Shown here: in pieces, positions 17,291 through 28,600 of the stretch | How positions within the stretch are numbered: the stretch's first letter is position 1 | Layout: every line of letters begins with the position of its first letter | DNA from: Symbiodinium natans | Lineage: Eukaryota; Sar; Dinophyceae; Suessiales; Symbiodiniaceae | NCBI GenBank assembly: GCA_905221605.1 | Contig: CAJNDS010000117.1 | Coordinates: 126,001-190,000, forward strand | DNA: 64,000 nt | Reading direction: 5' to 3' | The notes under the pieces: generated by a model | The model's database searches: none | What the model saw: only the letters and a program-made list of their open reading frames with translations | What the model was told of the DNA's origin: nothing | Program-made: the position numbers and the translations under genes

Positions 17291-17810
17291 AGTGTTTCCC
17301 CTCAAAAACGCAGCCGAACACACGCTGCAACTTTGTGGAGGAGAAGACTTCGCAGTACCAGATCCTCTTCCTCTGCCTTTCTCAGGCGACCAAGCCATCA
17401 TCAAGAAAAAGGCCCGAAGGATCTACATCACCTATTCAAGATTTCTGAAGCTTGGCCCTACTCCAGGTTGTACTGCCTGTGAAAGAGACCGTTCCGACCA
17501 CAATCCTGAATGTGTTGCTCGTTTTGAAAAGGCGTTCGGGGACGAGGCCAAAACTTCGTCTCAACCTTTTGAGGATCACGAGAGGCTCTTGTCTTTCGAG
17601 CATCTTGGTTTGCCTGATCTTCCGCCTGAGATCGACCCAGCCGATGAAGAAGCAGTTGAAGTGGAACTTGCTGCTTTGGGTAGGTCTACAGGAAGAGATT
17701 CTGAGTCAGAGCTAGACTTCCTCAGGACGCCGGAATACGAACCTTCCATTCCCGAAGATGATGAAGCGCTCCCCGGTGTTGGAGCTTTGCCTGCCTGTCG
17801 GCGTCAGAAG

Positions 17811-18456
17811 CCTGGTGCATTGGTACTTTATGAGTTTTGCTGCGCTCCGGATTCCATGATTGGGCACCTTGGTCCAGAACTGGGTGTTCAAGTGGTTCGG
17901 TTGTGCCGTGAAAGCATCAATCTCGAAGATCCCTTGGCCATCGATCAGCTCATCCACCAAGTCAGTGCAACTCCTGGTTGCTGCGTCCATGGATCCCTTG
18001 AATGTGGACCTTGGTCAGCGTGGTCCCGCATGAACCTGGCCACTGAGCCGGGATACCTTGAAAAGCTTACCGCCGAAAGGGAGAAATCCCGGAAGCTGTT
18101 GTTGCAATTCATCCGGGTTGCTGCATTAGTCATACTTCAGGGGGGTGAAGTAAGTTTCGAGTGGCCAAGAGACGCTGCTGGTTGGTCTTTGAGCCTAGCT
18201 GACCAGTTCAATCTTCTCACCGTTGAGTTCCACGGATGCGCTTTCGGACTTGTGTCTTCCAGAGGTGGCCCAATGCTGAAGCCTTGGAAGATATTGACTA
18301 GTAGTAAGCGTTTGGCGCATGACTTTGCGGCTTATCAGTGTTCACATCCTAAGCACTTCAAGCACGATACCGTTGAAGGTTCTGACTCAAGACGCTCAGC
18401 CTTTTACCCTGAAGCCATGGCCAGAGCAATTTTGGCATCTTTGTTTCCTTATGCGA
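17811..18456 (+). CDS. C5-methyltransferase-like domain within Copia pol
   Basis: Part of the frame-3 pol ORF, between integrase and RT. LVLYEFCCAPDSMIGHLGPE resembles motif I. CVHGSLECGPWSAWSRMN places Cys (codon 18003) and a following WS where C5-methyltransferases have PCQxFS. GGEVSFEWPRDAAGW fits motif VI. A late block, LKPWKILTSSKRLAHDF...CSHPKHFKHD, resembles the substrate-facing part of such domains. The Pro before Cys and the Gln after it are changed (ECG), so activity is doubtful. The module is unrelated in detail to the one at 6751-7280, but both keep the Cys and a motif-VI-like element. Cytosine methyltransferases captured by retrotransposons have been reported in dinoflagellates. 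Confidence 0.55.
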
Positions 18457-20267
18457 AAGCATTTGTTGCACCAGCGTTGCCATGTGTGCCCACTTTTCCT
18501 CAACTTCACAGGGTTAAGGACGTTCGGCCGCCACTACCGCTCGATCTCCTGATGTTTGAGTCTGGTATGCGCCGCATCCGAATCCCTGGTTACGTCCATC
18601 GGTTGTTGGATAGAAGGGAATGGACTTCCCAGCCTGCCGCGCTTGAAAAGGTCCAAGAAGAAAAGGATGGTCTTTTGAAGGCAGGTACCTGGATAGAAGA
18701 AGAGATCATGCCGAAGAGTGAGGTTCTTGCATGGGCTCGCAGGACTTCCAATGTGATCCACTTCGGAAACTTGATGGTCATCATGAGTGTGAAAGGCGCC
18801 GAACTAGAGCCTGATTCTTGGAAGCTTAAGGCGCGTATCGTCTTTCGTGGAGACGATATACGTGACCAGACTGGAATGTCTGCTGTGTTCGAAGAACTCT
18901 TCGCGTCTGCCCCTTCTTCGCTTGAGGGACTGAACACGGTCATTGGATTCGGTCTTCTCGAATCTCATGGTGTGACAACTAGCGACGCCATTAAGGCGTA
19001 TACACAAGCAGCCTTGAAGAGCAAAAACCGAACTTTCGTCCTCTTGCCACCAGAACTCGTCCCAGCTTCTAAGAGAGACGTAATTCAGCCCTGTGCACCG
19101 CTCTACAAGGCCTTGTATGGACACCCTGAGTCATCAGCGCATTGGCAAAGGCATTTGCATGGCATTCTCACTGGTCTTGGTGGAATTGAATTCCCCAACC
19201 TTCCTTCTGTGTATTATTTTCCCACATTGGATCTGATCTTGTGCGTATATGTTGACGACCTCACATTGAGCGGGAAGTTGTCGAAGCATAAAGGTTTCTG
19301 GAGTTCCTTGTCGAAACAAGTTGACCTCGAGCCTTATGCTCCTCTCACCAGAGTGCTTGGTCGCAGTCATCGCCACGTCTTGTATGACAATCAACCAGCC
19401 CTTGCGTTGGAAACTGAAGACTTCGCCAAACAGTGTGTTGACTTGTATGAATCCTTGGTTGGTTCCGCTGTTAAGCACCAGAGGACCCCGCATGTTGACC
19501 CAGGAGCTCTATCACTAAGTGATAATGATGCTCGGGGCTCTCTTGCTGACAGCGCCGCTCGCATCCTGATGAAGATTCTGCGGCTTGCACGTTTGAATCG
19601 CCCAGATCTTATGGTGGCCGTCACTACCCTCACGACCAATGTCTGTCGTTGGTCAGTGAACGATGATAAAAGGGTTGCCAGGTTGGTGGGTTACATTGCT
19701 GCGACGGTTCAATACAACCCTGTGATGTTTGTCCACGACCCAGCTTCATCTTTGCACCTTGCCCTGTATGTGGATTCAGATTTCGGCGGCTGTCCTGACA
19801 CCGCGCGTTCCACAAGTGGGTATATCGTTGCCCTTGAAGGAAGCAACTCATTTGCTCTTCTGTCATGGTCCAGCAAGAGACAGAAAGTGGTCTCAAGGAG
19901 CTCTACCGAAGCAGAATTCGTGTCCTTGAGCAGTCCGCTGTTCAATGATGCCTTGCCATTACTTGAAGTTTGGCAAACCATAATCCCTGGCATTAAGCTC
20001 TTGTGTCGTGAAGATAATGAAGCTTGCATTGCCATTGTCCGTAAAGGATATTCAGCTAAGCTGAGGCATTTGTCCAAAACTCATCGCATCAACGTTTCAT
20101 CTACGTGCGAAGCTGTGAACGACAACGATGATGTTGAACTGGGCTATGTCAACACTAATGACCAGAAAGGTGATCCTTTGACGAAGGCTCTTTCGGTCCA
20201 GAAGTGGGCTCATGCACTGAAGTTGCTCCACATCTCCACTGAGCATCTGCCAGATGTTCCCATCTAA
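18457..20267 (+). CDS. Copia reverse transcriptase and RNase H
   Basis: The intact 3' part of the pol frame. RT motifs: KLKARIVFRGDDIRDQTG; TTSDAIKAYTQAALKSKNR (first Asp); PLYKALYGHPESSAHWQRHL; LCVYVDDLTLSGK (catalytic aspartates at codons 19254 and 19257). Then come ILRLARLNRPDLMVAVTTL and the RNase H: LHLALYVDSDFGGCPDTARS, STSGYIVALEGSNSF, SSKRQKVVSRSSTEAEFVSL, CREDNEACIAIVRKG, and the closing DPLTKAL. All hallmark residues of Copia RT-RNase H are present. The stop is at 20265-20267. Unlike upstream genes, this 1.8-kb part has no frame break. Confidence 0.92.
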
Positions 20268-20756
20268 GCATGCACTTCCCTGTCACCTGAAGTCTTTTGA
20301 AAATTCCTTGGGTGATATGTTTGTGATGGTTGTCAAGCTGCTCCTGCGCTACCTCCATCATCGTGCTTTTGCAGACACTTGGATATGAGCCATCATCCCT
20401 GTGTCATCTGAATGAGTTCTTGAGGATCTCATCCTGCACTTCTTGCCTGCCCTCAGCCTTGCACTGCGTTGTGTCAGTGTACGGCTGCTCCCAAGCGCCG
20501 CTCTGACTCCGCCTGAGCACAGTCCTGCACCGGTTGAGAGTAGTTTTGTATAGATCGCAGGTAGAATTACCTTAAAGGTTTATTGAGTCTACGTTTCAGC
20601 CCGATCACCTGAGATACCGGATTCAATTTGTACATGGCTAAGCCTGTACTTCAATCGACAGTAGGTTTGGCTGCAGAGTTGAGCTCGTAGCTGTTGCTTC
20701 CTGAAGTCCAGAATCGAGCTTCAAATGAGCTCTAGGACTTGAGAATCTGCAAACAT
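20268..20756 (+). other. Untranslated region between pol and the polypurine tract
   Basis: About 490 bases with no ORF of note. It is unusually long for a Copia 3' untranslated region. I see no motif in it. Confidence 0.4.
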
Positions 20757-20765
20757 GAAGGGGGG
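20757..20765 (+). other. Polypurine tract
   Basis: GAAGGGGGG directly abuts the 3' LTR start (AGTTGAA at 20766), the expected site for plus-strand DNA priming. Confidence 0.85.
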
Positions 20766-20986
20766 AGTTGAAGAATCACGAGCTTCCTTCCTGTAAAGTG
20801 ATGTATGTATAGTCATGTTATGCAGATCAGGATGGCTTACCTTCTGACTTTTGGCTCAAGCAAACAGGCCGCATGAGGTGCGGCTTGCGCGCAGGGTTGA
20901 GGGCTTTGAGGGTCCCTAAACCCTTCTTTTGGTTGTGTTTGGTCCTTCCCCTTTCAGGCTTAGGCCAGGTTCTGACCTGTTCAACT
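20766..20986 (+). repeat. 3' LTR
   Basis: 221 bp, AGTTGAA...TTCAACT, differing from the 5' LTR by four substitutions and one missing A. It retains the spliced-leader-like TTTTGGCTCAAG at 20849-20860. Confidence 0.93.
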
Positions 20987-20991
20987 GTATT
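20987..20991. repeat. Target-site duplication, right copy (GTATT)
   Basis: Identical to 11911-11915. It shows that both element ends are original and that no later recombination joined unrelated halves. Confidence 0.9.
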
Positions 20992-21165
20992 GTGTGAATT
21001 TCTTCGAATTTGGTGCAGGCTGCTGGCAAAAGCCCCCCACCCCCCCCCGATCAGGGCCCTCAGGGCAGCAGCGAGCAGCTTTGCGCATGTTGGGTATATG
21101 CTGTTCGTTCGAATGTCTTCATGCCGCCCTGAGAGTCAGGATGGTGATAGCTGCATACTGCGTCA

Positions 21166-21459
21166 ATGGAAAGCACACCTTTGTGTTTCGTTGATGTGCT
21201 CAGGCTGCACTTGGAGAAGCTCGATGCTGAGCTGGCTTGGTCGTACAATCACGGCAGGCTGACAGCTCTCCCAATTTGTGAGGTGGGCTTTTCACCGGGC
21301 AGTCTTCACTTCGTCCCCATTTGTGCTCGCAACGGCACGAATGTCAAGCTGGAGGACGGGCATCCCCGGAGTACTGTCAGAGATTTGGATGCAATGTGGC
21401 GACCTTCAGCCGGAAGGGTCTCCTCGACTTCAGGATTCCATGTCATGCAGCGCGTGTGA
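21166..21459 (+). CDS. Exon-like ORF, unknown
   Basis: An open frame with protein-like composition (VDVLRLHLEKLDAELAW; ALPICEVGFSPGSLHF), just downstream of the Copia insertion. No family is recognised and exon borders are not clear. It may be part of a host gene whose 5' part the Copia element separated. Confidence 0.25.
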   Translation: MESTPLCFVDVLRLHLEKLDAELAWSYNHGRLTALPICEVGFSPGSLHFVPICARNGTNVKLEDGHPRSTVRDLDAMWRPSAGRVSSTSGFHVMQRV

Positions 21460-24400
21460 CGGATGGTATTCTGAAGGCGGGGGAGTCGTCCGTTGGCGAA
21501 GAGCCTTGTTCGACAATCAGACTCCTAGGTTCGCTTCTGGAGCTACTCGAGACTTGTCCGGTGTCCGTTCATATCTAAGGGTGCTGAAGACAGTTGAAGT
21601 GCTGTTGACATGCTCACGCCTCGACTGTGTTTCGATGGTCTTGGTGAGTGTGAGGTCAGGCGAGAAGCTGCCGATCATGGCCCGCTGCGTGTGAGTGTGC
21701 TGGGCTGCGAGAAGCAAGGCGTCGCGGAGCTGCACTGCGCTTCCTTGTTGTGTGCACGTTGTTTTCGGCCCGCCGCTTCTCTTTTGAGAGTACGCGGAGA
21801 GCGCAGCTCTGATTCTCCAACCCCTAACCCCTGCCGGTTTCTTTTGTTTAGTTTGTTGTGCTTTTCCATCCATTCGATCTGTTATGTTGCGGGATGGGGC
21901 TGACACGTAGCGAGGTAGGCTTTGACGAAATGCAGGTGCATTCGGTCTCGCCATGTCGATCGAGAATCGCCTCTGTTCTGCAGACTCGTTTCAAGAATCT
22001 TGCTGTGATCCCTGCAGCACTGCTTCGGGTTCATCACGAGCTTGGTCGTACTTTTTCGGACCTTCGTGCTATTGATGTTTCATGACGATTACACCACAAG
22101 AGGCAGCCGCCAATCGGCCAGAGCACCTTTGGAGAGTTGAAGGGAATCCACGCTCCCAAACACGAGACTATTCTCATTATATCTCATTATTATTCTTATT
22201 ATTGTTCTTGTTCTTGTTCTTGTTATTGTTCTTGTTCTTGTTCTTGTTCTTGTTCTTGTTCTTGTTCTTGTTCTTGTTCTTGTTCTTGTTCTTGTTCTTG
22301 TTCTTGTTCTTGGGTTGTTCTTGTTCTTGTTCTTGTTCTGGTTCTTATTCTTATTCTTATTCTGCTTATTCTTCTTCTTTCTTTTCTTCTTCTTCTGATT
22401 CTTATTCATGGGCCGGACGGATCCTGCAAAGTCTCAAGGTGGTTGTGGGACTTGAACTCCCAGAGCTGCTGAACCCTGAACTGGAGTTCACGAGCTCCTG
22501 TTCCCTAGAACCTCATTGTCAAGATGCAGCGTTTGTGCTTGAAGCACGTGAAGCTCCCTTTTCAGCTCATTCCTGACAGACTTCTCCTCTCTCTTGGAAC
22601 TCCTCCTGGAGTTCATGTTCTAGCTACTAGTATGTCACGAGCGGCACTGGAGATACGAGGGAGCACACGATTGGCAGGCAACGCCTCATTTGCCCTCTGC
22701 CGCATAGAGACAGGAGACTTGGAGGCCTGTCCGAACCGTGTGTAGTATGTAGCTTTGCAGCCACACATCCTGGTGGCTGGATTGGAGGTCGGCTCGATTG
22801 TCCAGCACGCGCCGCAGGGGGCCTGGTCTCTTCAGCAGGCAGCCCGGCTTCACAGGCATACCACCAACACAAGGTCTGGTCAAGAGTGCAGCGCCGGCAC
22901 CCGAGCGCAGTCTTGGAGCCTCCTGTGAGCGCAGCCTGAGCGCCGAAGAAATGGGAGTGCAATGGCAAGGTCCTTGGCATCCACGCATGGGGACACGAAG
23001 CTCGGCAAGAATATTTAGGCGAAGGCATGTTGCCGCGATGGTCGTCGTTCAGCCAGCCTGGCCAAGGATCTTCGACGCGCCGAGCCGGGCGATTTGGCAC
23101 GGTTGAAGCTGTTGGGGCTGCAGCCTTCATCCGGACATGTCCTTAGCGAGGAGTGGGTTTTTTTGGATCTCGGATGGGAGAGTTTAGTGCTTGTGATGCC
23201 ACCAGCTGCCGCTAGCAATGTTGGAGTTGTTGGAGCAGGACTCGCTGCGCTGCGCGGCGAAGTTCAAGGCGCAGGCACGGTCCTCAACAACAGAGGGCCC
23301 AGTCTTCGGTCTTCGGGCACTGTCTCTCAAGTAGCGGTTGGCAGCCAGGCATCTCTGATTGCGTAGAGAGGCCAGAACATTAAATCGGGCATTGTACAGA
23401 CGTCTTGAGCTTGCCGCAGCTGGCCTTGATTCCAATATTTGGGAATCTTGTCAATGCAATGCTGCGAACGTCTGGGAATCAAACTGTACCTCGGCATTTC
23501 AGCTTCCGTTAGGTCCGCCTTGTGGACACCTGCCGCGAGACTCCTGTGGTGAGTCAGGGCTTCAAGCAGCTTGGCTTCAGAATTCCAGTGAAGTGGGGAA
23601 TGTGAATTGTTGATGATTTGTATCATTGTGAATACAAACACACCCCAACCCCATGTTTACACTCACCCATATTCACAAGGCACCGCATGTGCATTCAGCA
23701 AGTGCGCAGCACTATAACCCGACAGGGGCACCGCGGGATAAGAAAGCGATGATTCCAGGTCAGGGTTTCGTAAGGTTGCGACAACCGTTTTGTTTTCAAA
23801 AAATGACCCAAACTCTGAAAACACGCTGACATCCTGAATGCATTTCTGAAATCCTGTTCTTGCACTGCCGGGGACCGAGACTAAGTTCAGACACGTCTGC
23901 GAGGGTTCGGGCGGTGTTCGGGGACATCTCTTGTCCTTAACGAACCAGTCATTTTCTCAGTTTGCATTGTACTTTGGTACTGCCCCTTTTTGGGGCACTT
24001 TTGGGAATCAGCTCTCAGCCGGACCCTCATCCTGTGAGGTGCATGTTGCATCTCCACCATGTCACCGAGGAGTCTGGGCCTCAGGGTCCTTGAAGCTTCT
24101 TTGAATCCCGGCTTGCGCAGCGGGCGCGCTGGGAAGGTGCGAGGTCTCCAAAGTCCTGGAGGCCCAATGCCAGCTCATATTCACGTAGAGCTGCTGATGT
24201 CTTTTTCGAAAAGACCGCGTAAAAATCTGGACTCACCTAAGCCCTGAGCTCCCTTTTTAAAGCACAGCCGAGGCAGAGGACCTTCGGACGAGCAAGAAGG
24301 AGGCCGCTCCGAAGGTGATACGGGCACCTGCAATGGCCATCTGCGTTCTGCAGATCTGCTCGGGCAGGGAGGCGCAAATTGGGGCAGAGAAGGGCCCACC

Positions 24401-25536
24401 CCACGAAGAGGGGCATGAGTGGCTCTTTTGGAGGTGCCCCTTGAAGCTGGTGGTGGGCTTCTTGGGCAGCTTGCCCTGCGCAGTGATGGAGGCCTCGACG
24501 TCTTGAAGACCCTCTGTAACCCCCCATAGCCCATCCCACTCCACCCCCAACTTGCAGAGCCAGAGTGGTGCTACAAAAACGTTGAGGCACGATTGCCGTG
24601 GGCAGCATCACTGAATTGCCCAAGAGATGAGGCCACTGGTGGACAAGACTCGCCTAGTCATGGGGCATGTCGTAGTTTGAGTCTCCGCGCCTGCAAAACG
24701 GATGTGCTTCGAGAGCCGCTGGCCTTTGAGGTGGCGTTTTGGACTCCCTCAAGGGTGGAAGTGTTTGGCTGGGCTGTGAACACGAAACATCATGAAACCC
24801 TTCCTGCAAAACCGAAGCACCAAAAGCCTGAGCTGTTAACCCCCAACGTCAACGCCACGTGACAAACCAAGACTTAAAATGTTACTTGCAGGCGTCCTGC
24901 ATTTGTTGCGTAGGGCAGCCGTGGTGCCCACGCACGAAGGAAGCATGAAGTGGGATGTTGAAGCCGCTCCATGCAGCTTGCAGGTTCAAGATGCATCGTT
25001 GCATATCGTTGCTAGACTAGGACCTCGAGGCAGCAGGAGACAAGCGGGGAACCCGCTTCGCAAGCCCTAGCTCCTAGAGCCCGATAGGGTGTGTTGTTGC
25101 GCAGAATGCCATGGAAACGAGCGCGGCACCTCCGCAGGATGCCCCGGATGCCCCCCGGCCCCACTTTTGAATCTCTTTTAGACGCTTTGCGCCTCTCTCA
25201 TACTTTTTTCGGTCTTTTTCTGGATTCTTTCTGTCCCATTTTGGCCGAGGTTGGAGAGGCTCTTGAAGTGATCCAGAAACAGCTGCAGGACTGCAAATGG
25301 GAGTAGAGTAGATGTTTCTGAAAGAGCTGTGAAGCCTCGTCATCACGCGGAGGACCTGGTTGCGAGTCAGTCAGAGCTGCGAGCGCAGAACGCGGGCCAG
25401 CGCCTGTGTTCAGGCAAACGAAGTCCATCTGTCGTGTTTGTGGCCCGTTCTGAGGCCATGCAGCAGCCCTGCGTTCACTGCAAGAAGGCCAGAAGTCCAT
25501 ATTGTGTGAGGACTGTCCAGTTTGCTTTCTTCGCAG
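21460..25536. other. Mostly non-coding DNA with a hexanucleotide microsatellite
   Basis: The (TTCTTG)n block at about 22196-22410 is listed separately. Several frames of 60-110 codons exist on both strands (for example ATG 22524 with MQRLCLKHVKLPFQLIPDRL), but none shows a domain or convincing splice sites. I see no RNA gene. Confidence 0.4.
22196..22410. repeat. (TTCTTG)n microsatellite
   Basis: More than twenty near-perfect TTCTTG units with TTATTC and TTCTTC variants at the ends. It makes artificial Phe/Leu, Ser/Cys and Asn/Lys open frames on both strands. Confidence 0.95.
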
Positions 25537-25670
25537 GTGTCGAGAGATCTGTACGATTGGCAGATCGTCCGGATGTTGAAGGCCTTCCGTAACCTTCGCA
25601 GTGTCCTCAATAAACTCTCGCCACTCTTGCGACCCAGTCCCCTAGTACCGGATCCCGAGGGTGAGTCGCT
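25537..25670 (+). CDS. Exon of an unrecognised host gene
   Basis: An acceptor CTTCGCAG|GTG and a strong donor GAGG|GTGAGT enclose a frame reading VSRDLYDWQIVRMLKAFRNL, then RSVLNKLSPLL. The helix with regular Arg/Leu spacing looks genuine, and both splice sites agree with it. No neighbouring exon could be linked with confidence. A channel or membrane-linked helix is possible but unproven. Confidence 0.4.
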
Positions 25671-28600
25671 GCTCTACTTCGGGGATTTTAAACTGTCCAC
25701 GGGCAGAGGGGTTGCCGCACAGCACTTGTCCCTGGAAACGCTAGCCTTGGCTTCGCTGTATCCATGTCGTTGTTCGGGGTTCAGGTGGGTTTACCACCAA
25801 GGAAAAAGCAGAGTGTCTCGTAAATGATTTGCGTAGCCTGGTGGGCAGTCCGTTCATGAAGGGCCTCATGATGCCTTGTGATACTTTGGCAGAGAGGCGA
25901 CGGCGGCGGCTGCTTGGCGGATCTGTCGGAGAGGTTGGAAGCCGCCAGCGACGCGGTGCAGCACTGGACGCAGACGTGGGAGAACTCGATAAACCCCAAG
26001 GACCGGTCTAAACCTCGTGGCGGATCCTATCATTGCCAGTAGAAATGGTGACGAGCCGTTACAGAGCTGCATGTCGCATGGTAGGGTTGCAAAGGGGGGG
26101 GGAGTTTTTGGCTGGTCGCGCATGGTCGGCCCCAACTACCATCTGCTCCTGGCAGACGGTCTGCGTCTGGGTGCCGGGGTAACCATTCGAGGCAAAAAGC
26201 CAGGGTGGGCAGGAGGGAAGGTTCCTGAGACACGGCCGGAACTCGGAGGGAGGCCTCGACCTCGAAATCGAATGACGCTGTCAGAGAGGCTTGAATGGTC
26301 TGGTATCTAGTAGAGTCTGAGCTGCCACCGAGTTGTCGGTTGTGGGCAGGACCAGGCGTTTGCAAGACTGGCCTTCATTTTTCTGGTCCGTGGCTTTCAT
26401 GGGAGTGGAGCGGGGCTTTTCGCTTGAAAGCTTCAATGTTGGGTGAGGTGGTGAACGTTGCTGGCGGCTTAGTCCTCACAGCCTTCTACTACAACTTCAC
26501 TGCTTTTGAGGCGGGCGAGACCGCGTAAAAGCCAAGGTTGTTTCCTGCTTATAAATGGGAATCTGGACATTTAAATTTAATGCGTGACCCCAAGCGGAGG
26601 TCTACATAATGTCGCTCTTCTGGGCCGTCCGGCGCCTCCTCGTTTTTTGCGCGTTTTGAGTCCGCTCTCCTCTCAGCTGCTCCGCTCGTGATCTGCCATG
26701 TGTCGCCGAGGGGATCATCTCGATTCCCCTCTACCAAGTGAAGATCAGCATTATCGACGTGACCTTCTCTCTCATGTCCTGGCCCCACCGATAGTTCCGA
26801 TGCCTGTTGTCTGATTCCCCAACACCCAAACATCTTTTTTAACCCTCAGCCAGCCTCAGTCCCTAGCTAGCCGCTTCCTGCCCCAAGAAGCGCTGAGGCT
26901 GCGAGAGACCTACAGGGTGACACGCGTGATGGAGACGAACCCTCCACAGGCCCACACATCCTGCACAACAGGGCATGGGATGTTACCATGCTCTGCTGCT
27001 GCTGTGCCTTCCGAGGACAGCACGCCAGTCCTGGTGTCGAAGTTGCCCAGGTGGGAGCAGAACGAGAGGATGGCGAGAGAACACGAGAGAATGCGAGAGG
27101 ATATGAGGCGTACAGAGAGGCTTAAAGAGAGGCAGTTAAGTCACCCGATGGGGGCGCGGGGATGCCCGGGGCGTCGTATGCGTCTTGTGCCTCGTACCTG
27201 CAGGCTCCATTGGCTCCACGTGGACGAGCCCGAGAGCCGCTCTTTTCAAAAGGCGATGCCTCTTATGCCCCGTTCCCGTTCTCGTCTGCAAGGCACCGCC
27301 CGGCAGCAGCAGGACAGCTCCGGGATCAGAGGAATGACGGATCTGCTTGACAAGGTTCCATGACATTCCATGGGTAGCCGCCAGGAGCTCAGGGCCTTTC
27401 TTGCCGAGGCATGCGTAACTTTACTCAGACTCATGAGCAGCGTGTCCTTCATCCGCATACATCCGCCAAAGCAGAGCGGCCAGGAGCTGATGTCCTCAAG
27501 CGCGCTGCGGTGGGGTGCTCAGGAGGTCATGAGGAAATCCTGGGGCTGAACGACTTAAGATTTTTGCCAGGCGGGACATCGAGGAGAAGGGCAAGGAGCC
27601 CGTGAGCAGTGAGAGGGTCTTGAAGAAATCTTTGGGCTTCCTCTCTCGCCGTGGCTGAATGGGCTTCCTCGCCGTGGCTCAAGAGACCTGAATAAGTTTA
27701 AAGTGAACATGCCCCCACAAGATCTTGACCCGAACAAGCAGCCAGCTCAGCCATCGCAACCCTAAACTTTTTCAGACCTGGCTACTTGAAGCTTGCGTCC
27801 CCTGCCATCTGCTGGCAATCGGACCGACGTGACCTTCCTGCTCCAGGACCCTAAACCCCCTAAGCCCCCCCAAGCCCTAAATCCCCTAAATCCCCAGAAA
27901 CCCCTTATAGGAACCGTCTTCGAAGCAGGATGAAGCTTGTCAATGGCCTCTTCTTCCTGGCGGCTCTCCTGGTGCCACTGGCCGTGATCTGGGGGCTTCT
28001 GGGCGACCATCCTGGAGGAGGAGCGCTCCAACCCCTCCATGTGGATGGCTTCCTTCTCTCGGACCTTGTGCATGTATGTGTGAATGTATGCATGTATGCA
28101 TGTATGCATGTATGTATGTATATGCATGTATGTATATGATACATTTTGCGCATAGTCGAGAATGCATGGCCTTCTTCAAGCAGACTTGTACATCGTGCTT
28201 CTGATGATAGCAGAGGATCCATTCGTACCATGCCAACGGATGCTAAAGTCTGTCAACATGCTTGCTTTGGTTAAAGGGGGCATTGTATGGTACTATAGTG
28301 GGCAGCGCAATCCAGCAAGGCGATCTGTCATAAGCGCTATCTGCCAGATTCATAGGAGGCACTCCGGTGCTCTCCAAAGTTCCAAGCTGTTGGCTTTGTT
28401 CAGGTTTGAAGTTGAGCGCGGCGTTCGCATGGCACCCCATCTTGATGTGCCGTGTCTGATTTGCATGCCTTGGTGGGCGAGAGGCCCGTTTGTATGGCTG
28501 TTGTCTTCTCACCCGTGAGGTCCATCGCCTTCCCGTGCTTGATGGTGCTCGGTCGATGGGCCTACGTCACGGACCTCATTGAAGAGAAGGGGCTGAGGTG

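Larger units (their letters stand above)
11916..20986 (+). mobile_element. Copia LTR retrotransposon with accessory enzyme domains
   Basis: 9.07 kb with a 222-bp 5' LTR, a 221-bp 3' LTR, 5-bp target duplications, a primer-binding-like site, a polypurine tract and the Copia order IN before RT-RNase H. Extra modules are a HAD-like protein before Gag, a dioxygenase-like domain between Gag and IN, and a C5-methyltransferase-like domain between IN and RT. I see no Asp protease motif (DTGA or DSGA); sequence that would hold it after codon 15700 appears deleted. The LTRs differ by four substitutions and one single-base gap (about 98% identical), so insertion is recent. Yet the coding region has about six frame changes, at about 12980, 14570, 15700, 15913, 16490 and 16875. 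Confidence 0.93.

Noticed and set aside
22089-22576. Long open frames on both strands over the TTCTTG array
   Set aside because: Products of a hexanucleotide microsatellite, open in several frames at once.
23184-23435. A NAD-binding-like GVVGAGLAALR stretch near 23220 and an antisense frame
   Set aside because: An isolated short match without the rest of a Rossmann domain; both strands are equally open.
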